DNA of 64,000 nucleotides from Anisus vortex (Eukaryota > Mollusca > Gastropoda > Planorbidae), in contig OX421506.1 of the NCBI GenBank assembly GCA_949126835.1, positions 28,099,441 through 28,163,440 of the forward strand, written 5' to 3'. Positions 57,085-64,000 of the stretch are shown one piece after another. The notes beneath the pieces were generated by a model. It was not told the DNA's origin. It ran no database searches and saw only the letters and a program-made list of their open reading frames with translations. Numbering within the stretch: position 1 is the first letter of the stretch; each line of letters starts with the position of its first letter. Both the position numbers and the translations under genes were made by a program.

Positions 57085-57660
57085 ATTACAGAAGATTATT
57101 GCGTCCTACGCTCATCCGGGGTCCGATTCTAGTCTTTCATTTTTATTAATGTTTTAATTGATGTTAAGTTACTGGTTTTCCTGGTTCGTTCAGGCAACCA
57201 ATTCCATGCCCGAATGCCACTCGGGAAGAAAGAGTACTGGTATGCATTTGTTCTCGCATAAGAGATAAGGAAAGTGTTTTTGTCTTTATCTTTATCTGAG
57301 CTTTGCAACAGGCTGTTATTGGCTTGTATTTTTGAATTAGAGTTTAATGCCTTATATATTATTGCTATTTTACTCTTTGCCCTTCTGTCCTCTAGTGTTT
57401 CTAGGTTTAGTAATTTGACTTATGGTGTTACTCTTTTTAATTAGGAATATTCTCTAGTTATGAACCTTGCAGCTCTTTTTTGAATTTGATCTAATTTTTT
57501 AATGTTTTCTTTAGTTGATGGGTCCCATACAGGTGCTGCATATTCTAGTATAGGTCTAACTAATGTGAGATAGCATTTTAGTTTTATATATATATTACAT
57601 TTGTAAACGTTCCTTTTTATGAATCCTAATGTTTTGTTTCATTTTTTAGTTACCGGTACT
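57085..57660 (-). pseudogene. Jockey-like LINE fragment, minus strand
   Basis: Reverse-oriented copy of 48060-48620. Includes the 3' motif (GAAGATTATTGCGTCCTACG on the plus strand), the FPSGIRAWN and RRAKSKV regions and DPSTKE. Frameshifted; no GATAA tail. Confidence 0.8.
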
Positions 57661-58160
57661 TCATCAATATCACAGGTTCCAAGATAACTTATCATTTATT
57701 ATTACTCCTAGATACTTTGCATTGTTATTTAATTAGTTCTATACCATGAAAGAAGTAGTTTGTTACTTTTTTTTTTCTTTAATACGCTTATTAGTTGGCA
57801 TACTCTAGTTTAAGTCCTATTTTTTGTAGTTCATATAGGTCTTTTTGTCAAAGTTCACTATCTTTTTCTGTCTTTATTATTCTATAAATTTTACTGCGAA
57901 GTATTATTGCCTTTTTAAAAAAAATGATGGTTAGGCATTTATATTTTTGATAGCTTTATTGTTAGTGTAATATTATTGATAAGAAGTGAAGTCAGCACCG
58001 GCGTTTGCTTTTTTTTTATGGATACTTTTTGATACCAGAAGCTTTACAGGAACAATTCATATGCATGTTCAAGGGCCTGGGTGACCGTAAACAATAACAA
58101 ACCATTCGTTTCTACGTCATTTTGATGGGCATAACTACTAGTTTAATATAGATACAAAAA
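57661..58160 (-). other. LINE edge and downstream intron of copy B
   Basis: To about 57900, degenerate continuation of the LINE fragment. Then AT-rich sequence down to the donor at 58168. Confidence 0.45.
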
Positions 58161-58168
58161 TTACTTAC

Positions 58169-58444
58169 CACTATAACGACAAGTAAACGTCTTATTTCTC
58201 ATGCATCCACTATGTTCCTCATATGAAGCATTGAAGTGAGAAGACCACGTAAATTTGTTATCCGTGTGGTATTCCACACAATCAGTAGTTGAAGTAAACG
58301 ATCCAAATTCGTAAGTAATAGCCAATGTGTGATTAGCTAAGTTATAGACACACCATCGCAATGTATCATGAACAGTAAACGTAGCTTCACACTTTTCAGG
58401 ATCGAGAACTTTTCTACCAACAAGCAGGATGAATTGTTCCTGGG
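58169..58444 (-). CDS. Copy B exon: 91-codon Cys-rich module, phase 1-1
   Basis: 276-nt exon with acceptor TTTTTAAACAG and donor G/GTAAGTA. It enters and leaves in phase 1, so the exon is a self-contained module that could be duplicated or skipped without shifting the frame. It encodes QEQFILLVGRKVLDPEKCEA at its start. Five cysteines follow (EKCEA, RWCVY, TDCVE, SGCMR, FTCRY), with sequons NHT, NAS and NKT. Its first split codon joins to the end of 60331-60541 as Thr. No stop in this frame, whereas the other two frames are closed or lack splice support. An odd cysteine count suggests a disulfide to another exon or partner. Confidence 0.8.
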
Positions 58445-58612
58445 CTGTTTAAAAATATTCAATAATAGCAAATTGTATTTATAAAAAAGAAACTTTGACA
58501 AATAAACACGTATTAAACTAATAAAGCAAAAATAATCATAAAAGGGGGTTCCAAACAAAAATAGAATACTTCTATTTCGAATGCTACTGCCACACCTCTT
58601 ACGGAACCCGAC

Positions 58613-58797
58613 TTTTATCTTATCTTATAAGTTTACAGACGTTTCTTCTAGATAGAAGATTATTACGTCCACTAGGCCCAAAACTCCTGCAGGGCGACAG
58701 GGATCCGTCGGTGGCAGGGATAGAACCCGCAACCTGTCAGTTGTTTTTTTTTGGTTGACAGTCAGGAGATTTAACCGCTGGACCAGCCGGCTTCACC
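58613..58797 (-). repeat. tRNA-derived SINE sharing its 3' tail with the Jockey-like LINE
   Basis: The minus-strand head CCGGCTGGTCCAGCGGTTAA (A box) and GGTTGCGGGTTCTATCC (B box) are tRNA-like. The last 55 bases (GACGTAATAATCTTCTATCT, AGAAGAAACGTCTGTAAACT, ATAAGATAAGATAAAA) closely match the end of the LINE at 48585-48642. It lies in an intron of copy B. Confidence 0.85.
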
Positions 58798-58799
58798 GC

Positions 58800-59735
58800 G
58801 TCACCTGTAACGCGTTAGAACTTTAAAAGTTAAGACATTTGACATACGCCAATGTTGTTGATTTTTTGGATTGTGTAACTGTTCATCATATTGTGGTAAT
58901 TACCCATCTAAAAACTTTTTATCAGTATTGGAAGTTTGCTGTGGTAAATAGAATACTGATTTAGGGAACCTGGAGTGAGATATTGTTCAATTGTGTCACC
59001 TATTTGAGGAGACTTAAATAGGCAATTTGGATGCAAATTCATTTCTTCTATATTCCCGTAATCAATCGTATAAGTATCTTTTCGGCATATTTCGAGTGCA
59101 TTGTGGAACTTCCGGTTTCATTTTGTTTTGCTTACATTGGCAACCATTACGATTACAAGCAGAGATTTACGCCTTGTTGCTGACTTAACATTCAAGGATG
59201 TTGAGAAATTCATTGCACTTTAAACTGCAAGTTCAGGCCGACTACAAATAAACAAAGGCTATGAGTATTATTATAAGGATAATGTCAATAAATATTAAAA
59301 GTGAGTATGCCATAATTTCTAGCAGAAGGCAGCCATTTTTGTAATCACATTTAGCGAATAGGATCGGAAGTGAAGTTGCATCCAAAGCTTATGCATGCAT
59401 AAGATTAAAGACTGGTCAATAGGGCCTGTTTTGGTTTTTAATAAACTGATGCATCAGTTTGACTAAAACGGAATAGTTGTGCAGCTATTACCTATGTTTG
59501 TGCATCGTCGATAAATGAAACGAAAATCTGTTTGCAGCCATTAAATAAAAACACCGTGCCATAACCCCAACAAATAGCAAGTTAAAAGTGTTTGGACGGA
59601 GAGTTCCTTAATTCCAGAGCGCGCATACTCCGAGAGGACACGCGGGGACCTGAGCATTCTACTGGCCACACTATCCACGTTCCACATTATTTACTTTGCA
59701 ATTGATTGAGAAACTAGATATCGTATACTTTTGTT
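58800..59735 (-). other. Intron of copy B
   Basis: AT-rich, no gene or clear repeat recognised. Confidence 0.5.
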
Positions 59736-59737
59736 TA

Positions 59738-60212
59738 AAATTGTAAACTTGAGATTTTCAGTATTTTTATTTTAGTTCCGAACTGTAAACTTGAGATTTT
59801 CAGTATTTTTATTTTAGTTCCAAATTGTAAACTTGAGATTTTCAGTATTTTTATTTTAGTTCCAAATTGTAAACTTGAGATTTTCAGTATTTTTATTTTA
59901 GTTCCGAATTGTAAACTTGAGATTTTCAGTATTTTTATTTTAGTTCCGAATTGTAAACTTGAGATTTTCAGTATTTTTATTTTAGTTCAGAATTGTAAAC
60001 TTGAGATTTTCAATATTTTTATTTTAGTTCCGAATTGTAAACTTGAGATTTTCAATATTTTTATTTTAGTTCCGAATTGTAAAGTTGAGATTTTCAGTAT
60101 TTTTATTTTAGTTCCGAATTGTAAACTTGAGATTTTCAGTATTTTTATTTTAGTTCAGAATTGTAAACTTGAGATTTTCAGTATTTTTATTTTAGTTCAG
60201 AATTGTAAAGCT
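59738..60212. repeat. 42-bp satellite in copy B intron
   Basis: About eleven copies of AATTGTAAACTTGAGATTTT, CAGTATTTTTATTTTAGTTC plus CG, with few variants (CAATATT, TTCAG). Non-coding. Confidence 0.95.
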
Positions 60213-60330
60213 TTTAGTTTTTGCCAGAAATATAGTATTCATTTAAAATACGATTTCAAAAAATAAAACAAACAAATTTAAAACAAACAAATATGTTATT
60301 AAATAAAAGGAATATAAAGATTATACTTAC

Positions 60331-60541
60331 TATAAACTTTTGGCAAGGTAATATTGTTGCTCCACCACCAAGGCACGTATATTTCAATTGGCCAACCAAG
60401 TTTATACATAGACTCTGAATCATAATGTCGAGCCGTCATATTAAGATAAAATTGAAATGTTCCATTGGAATAGTCCGTACAGAAACAGGGTCTATCAACT
60501 TTACCCTTGCTACAAGGCACATTTATGTACACAATACACCA
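60331..60541 (-). CDS. Copy B exon: uninterrupted counterpart of copy A exons 3 and 4
   Basis: 211-nt exon (70 codons plus 1 nt) with acceptor AATCTGTTTCAG and donor TATA/GTAAGTA, phase 0 in and phase 1 out. It starts WCIVYINVPCSKGK, has CFCTDYSNGTFQFYLN and ends WSNNITLPKVY. Sequons are NGT, NMT and NIT; there are five cysteines, including a CFC pair. Its 12-codon start equals copy A 13218-13253 and the rest equals 11924-12113. Upstream, 62509-62687 ends in phase 0 and joins exactly. A tryptophan-rich patch (VPWWWS) replaces a charged patch in copy A. Confidence 0.85.
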
Positions 60542-60695
60542 CTGAAACAGATTATTAAAATATTTAGAATTGTTTGATGGAAATGATAATCATAATGTGA
60601 TTCATATTATTTTATGTTAATAGGAAACGTATTATACAGTCATACCTGCTACTTTGTTGCCAATGTTTTATTTATGCATAATTACGACTGAACAG

Positions 60696-61153
60696 AATTC
60701 ACGTATCTAGGCAGTACTATCAGTGCAACCGACGACTCATCCCTAGATACATTGTGTCGCATTGGCAAAGCGTTCGCCGTCTTCCAAAGACTGTACCCAC
60801 TCTGGAATTCAACGTCATCGCTCCCAATAAAGATATGTGTCTTCAATGCCATCGTAGTCCCAACCGCTCTCTACGCGAGTGAAACTCGGAGGTAGACAGT
60901 GGTAAACGACTGGAATCTCAACGCCTTTCACCAAAGATGCCTCAAACGCATACTTAATATCACTTATCGAGATTTTACAAATGAAGAAGTTTATCGACTA
61001 ACGAAAACACGCCCACTATCGACGTCAGTCACCGCACGTCGCTTCAATTTTGCCGGCCACATAATCCGCCAACCTGATCATCGACTACCCTACACGGCAA
61101 CCAGATGGCGGCCGCCTAACGGACGGCGCGACCTAAAACAACATGGCGTGTAA
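60696..61153 (+). pseudogene. LINE RT C-terminal fragment
   Basis: Plus-strand frame from about 60700, FTYLGSTISATDDSSLDTLC, then ALYASET, then a stop or frameshift near 60890 and an open stretch 60899-61153 (FHQRCLKRILNITYRDFTNE, TARRFNFAGHIIRQPDHRLP). This is the end of a common endonuclease/RT LINE ORF, a different family from the RTE-like one at 35 kb. 5'- and 3'-truncated, within the copy B intron. Confidence 0.8.
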
Positions 61154-61421
61154 CGATTCGTTCTGAGTTCTGTGATATAAAACAGGGTTTATATGTGTTA
61201 CTACATATAGAAGTCAATTATATTAGGAGAAAAATTGTATAATATATCACACTATTTTCAAAAAATTATAAATCTGCCTTAGAGGTGGCTTTTTGTCCCA
61301 GTCTACCCTACACTCATTTACATAAGCCACATTTATACCATAAACATTTTTCAGATAAAAATCAATCCAAAGGATTACATTAATAGTACATTGGCAATGG
61401 CTCAACTTGCACCGTAACATC
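61154..61421 (-). other. Copy B intron, part homologous to copy A
   Basis: ACATAAGCCACATTTATACC at 61320 aligns with copy A 27364 (one mismatch over the first 20 bases), showing common ancestry of the introns. Confidence 0.6.
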
Positions 61422-62454
61422 TGTAACGATGTGACAGGGGATTGCGTGGCCGACAGAGTTTGGAGTCTCCGGCCAGTGGTGCCTTACCTGTCAAACGTCG
61501 TTGGCTCGTTGGTCTATGGAGTATGATAGCCGAACTGACTCTTTAACTACTGTATTATTTGTCCGATATTTATATTTTTAGAACACAGACTATCTAACAT
61601 TTCACTTGACACCCACAAACATGTATAAGTAAATAATCGACACGGTAAGCTGGTTTACAAATGAGCCAAAGACATACGTATATTGTTCGGTCAAAATTAT
61701 TTCAACGGCATCGCTATATAGACGCTACTACAATGTCTGATAAATTAAGATGTACAATATTCCTAAGACAGTGTTCTATTGAATCTAAATCGCAACAATA
61801 AACTGCAACGGAAAAATGCACCACAGCTGCGGTTATGGAAAATAACACATCAATACAAGTCTAGGAATATTTAATAGGCGAACATAGACCCCGGTCCTAA
61901 GAAGGACTCAAAAACTGCCAGAGCTCAGCCTAACGTCATGTCGGGGCGTATATAGGGCCTATACAAAGGACGGAGAATCAAATGGACCAATCGGGGCAAG
62001 AGGGTGGATTCGTAAAGTCACGTTTTCTTTTCCCGAGCCTTTGTCCATACAATCAAACAATGCTCCGAGGGTCCGTCAATGGAAGGGGATTGGGGTGGGG
62101 TGAGAGAGGTGGACACTGTGACGCAGATAGGACCTAGGAGCGGCCAGGTGGGTGGTCGAGAGACCAGGATGGTCAAAAGGGAGGTTAATCTGGTTATATC
62201 AACAAAGGAAATTATCGCCCCCCTTTCAACGCCGGCACACCCTATAATCCCTCATCAAAATTAAAGCACTTTGTTAATCGCCATCGGCGGCCTACCCATG
62301 TTTACACAACACAAGACAAAGGCCGCGCGAAGAATAACTAGATACGAGCGCACCCTGCCTGACCGCCTGTGTTTTCATTCAGGTATTCAGGTGGCTAGTT
62401 TACCTAATTGTATGCTAATTAATTTCTTTGATCATTAGAAAACATTTCGTGACA
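61422..62454. mobile_element. Solo LTR, 1033 bp, with 5-bp target duplication
   Basis: Begins TGTAACGATGTGACAGGGGA and ends TTTCGTGACA, so the termini are inverted TGTAACGA/TGTCACGA. Flanked by ACATC on both sides (61417-61421 and 62455-62459). A 5-bp duplication and 1-kb length fit a different LTR family from the one at 19 kb. A related left end is at 29471. Short frames inside (for example 62079-62264) are not supported as genes. Confidence 0.8.
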
Positions 62455-62508
62455 ACATCGTTATAATATTTTTAATGTATTACGTTAAAAGACCAATTGC
62501 AAACTTAC

Positions 62509-62687
62509 ATCGAACCAATCGCTATACTGTCCCTTTAAATACTGTACAAAAAGTATCATTTTTCTCATTGCTAATTGGTTAGGATCCGACAGACGGATAG
62601 TCGCAGTAAAGCTATACGTATCAACGTTTGCGATCAAACCAGCTTTACAATTGTGTGTCTGTGTATATCCACCAAGAATTAGGATAT
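62509..62687 (-). CDS. Copy B exon: counterpart of copy A exon 2
   Basis: 179-nt exon (2 nt plus 59 codons), acceptor TATCTATCTAG, donor GAT/GTAAGTTT, phase 1 in and phase 0 out. It starts ILILGGYTQTHNCKAG and ends KGQYSDWFD. 31 of 59 residues match copy A. By hand count about 50 of 177 nucleotides differ from copy A, 28 codons change the amino acid and only about 5 differ silently. Copy A has four extra codons at the 5' end because its acceptor lies 12 nt further upstream. Confidence 0.8.
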
Positions 62688-62812
62688 CTAGATAGATATA
62701 AACATGTACATATAAATAGTAGGGAAAAAAAGTCGAGTACCACACAGTTCAAATTGATCATAGGGGTCGGTGCAGACGCGTTCACCAGTTTATGTGGTGC
62801 CGCATAAAAAGG

Positions 62813-62948
62813 GATATGTGGTCAGCTCAATGCCAAGTCGCCTTTGAGCTAGCTATAATCAGGGACACCCTCCAAATACTAGCCTTTACCACGATTCGAA
62901 CCCAGGACCTTCGGAAAGCCAGTCGAACGCGCTTGGCAACCTTGCCCC
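62813..62948 (-). repeat. tRNA-derived SINE
   Basis: Minus strand starts GGGGCAAGGTTGCCAAGCGC, with GTTCGACTGG and B box GGGTTCGAATCGTGG. The body continues AAGGCTAGTATTTGGAGGGT. Same head as 32786-32862. Located 5' of the copy B exon. Confidence 0.75.
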
Positions 62949-63004
62949 ATTAAAAATATTATAAATAAATAATGAGTTATTAAGTAATTGGTTAATCTCT
63001 TTAC

Positions 63005-63235
63005 TATTTGGTAAGTACGATCAGACGTAAAGTCATAGGTAAGATCTTATAGGTATGACCAGAACAGTAAAGTCAAAGCTATGATCTGGCTATCTGTCTT
63101 ATAAGTATGACCAGAACAGTAAAGTCAGAGCTATGATCTGGCTATCTGTCTTATAAGTATGACCAGAACAGTAAAGTCATAGGTAGGATCTGGTTATCTG
63201 TCTTATAAGTATGACCAGAACAGTAAAGTCATAGG
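63005..63235. repeat. Minisatellite related to the 26-bp array
   Basis: About four units of 52-55 bp built from TATAAGTATGACCAGAACAG and TAAAGTCATAGG/CTATGATCTGG. The TATGACCAGA..AGTAA core resembles the 26-bp satellite at 54962-56095, on the opposite side of copy B. Confidence 0.75.
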
Positions 63236-64000
63236 CAGTGGCGTACCGAGGGGGGTGCGGGGGTTGCGGATCGCACCGGGTGACACCCTCTCAGGGGGTG
63301 ACACCCGAATGAAAAAAATAATTAAACAAATGATAATTTTACAATGGTTCTATAAGGTAATGCTCAATGGCGAGAAAATAGTACATTTATGGATGGTTTA
63401 TTCACTTGTCAGTGAGAAATTATACTGTTTTTGTTGCAGATTATTTGCTGTTGATATTACTGAAACAACATCTAAATTTGTTACTGGTTTGATAAGTGGT
63501 GGAAAATGAGACCAAAATTACATAATCATGAGACATCTATGTTGCCTTGAAAAATGGACAACATTGGCAGCAGGCCTTAAGCTACATAAAACAATTGATG
63601 CCGAAAGTATTGCCTTAAAGAATATGGAGAAGAAAAAGTGGATGTATGTCCTACACAGGTTGCTAGATATTACATTGTTTCTTCCAAAGTGAAATCTGGC
63701 ATTTCGTGGCCACAACGAAGATGAATTCTCGTTGAATAAAGGAAACTTTTTTGAGATGGTTGAGATGCTTTCCAAATATAACCCACCTGTGGAACAGGGG
63801 CCCCCACACAAAAGGGGCCCCCACACACCCCAAAAAGAAATGTTTTTGTGACATCCCCATTCTTTCGTTGAAAATGTAAAATAAAATGCATTTATTCCAA
63901 TACAATTTAAAGCGCTCCAGTCCAACCAAGAAAAGTGCAACATAAAATTTATGATTTTACAAAATGTAACAAGAAATAATGGCCTTTTTCTGAGGTAGGC
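63236..64000 (+). mobile_element. Left end of a hAT element with TTF/DUF4371-type transposase, broken
   Basis: Begins CAGTGGCGTACCGAGGGG, a typical hAT end; the right end is outside the window. The transposase N-terminus is recognisable in three frames. 63360-63509 reads WMVYSLVSEKLYCFCCRLFA and SKFVTGL (TTF-type zinc-finger end). After the stop at about 63508 come CLEKWTTLAAGLKLHKTIDA and EKKKWMYVLHRLLDITLFL. From about 63690, LAFRGHNEDEFSLNKGNFFE and MLSKYNP follow in another frame. From about 63790 the sequence turns to unrelated GGGGCCCC-rich text. Inactive as it stands. Confidence 0.8.

Larger units (their letters stand above)
58169..62687 (-). other. Gene copy B: duplicate of copy A (locus span)
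   Basis: Three exons in order, 62509-62687, 60331-60541 and 58169-58444, with GTAAGT-type donors and phases 1-0, 0-1 and 1-1. The joined frame is open. Introns carry a solo LTR, a LINE fragment, a 42-bp satellite and a SINE. The signal-peptide exon was not found in 62700-64000. The product would be extracellular or on the cell surface, with at least 8 cysteines and 6 sequons in the visible part. I do not recognise the domain family. A divergent Ig-like or other recognition module is possible from the phase-1 modular exon but unproven. Confidence 0.7.

Overview
The window looks like nuclear DNA of a mollusc, most likely a gastropod and plausibly a freshwater pulmonate snail. The grounds are AT-rich sequence, GT-AG split exons, many non-LTR retrotransposons (RTE-, CR1/L2-, I- and Jockey-like), hAT transposons with 8-bp target duplications, tRNA-derived SINEs and long satellite arrays. 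The species is inferred from the general character of the repeats, not proven. Nothing bacterial was seen.

The host genes are two tandemly duplicated copies, both on the minus strand, of one multi-exon gene for a secreted or membrane-anchored glycoprotein that I do not recognise. Copy A has a signal-peptide exon (29217-29285), a 191-nt exon (27451-27641), a 36-nt micro-exon (13218-13253) and a 190-nt exon (11924-12113). Its remaining exons are not visible. Copy B has matching exons at 62509-62687, 60331-60541 and 58169-58444. Its signal-peptide exon was not found and may lie beyond 64000. Two small exons at 52499-52652 may be its 3' end. Splice phases agree across the copies, some intron stretches still align, and the exons differ mainly by amino-acid replacements. 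One exon of copy B is split in copy A by about 1.1 kb of inserted sequence that now sits as a GT-AG intron.

Layout: 1-3390, a 33-bp satellite in two blocks separated by a dispersed repeat; 3.4-11.9 kb, remnants of hAT, RTE-like and CR1/L2-like elements; 11.9-29.3 kb, copy A, whose 14.2-kb intron 2 holds a 52-bp satellite, a foldback hairpin, a 20-bp minisatellite and a young full-length Ty3-type LTR element; 29.5-31.8 kb, a hAT element with TIRs, 8-bp TSD and a smaller hAT nested in it; 33-43 kb, LINE remnants, an RTE-like LINE with a 1045-codon ORF, a 5'-truncated I-like LINE with 19-bp TSDs, a solo LTR and a MITE; 43-50 kb, a hAT-like element, Jockey-like LINE copies, a THAP fragment and a 66-bp satellite; 50-57.7 kb, a solo LTR, a microsatellite, a 26-bp satellite and LINE remnants; 58.2-62.7 kb, copy B; 63.2 kb to the end, the left end of another hAT element.

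The Ty3-type element has its integrase upstream of reverse transcriptase, the Gmr1-like order, in one open gag-pol frame. Apart from this ORF and the RTE ORF, almost every mobile element here is truncated or broken. Most long open frames elsewhere are satellite or antisense artefacts.
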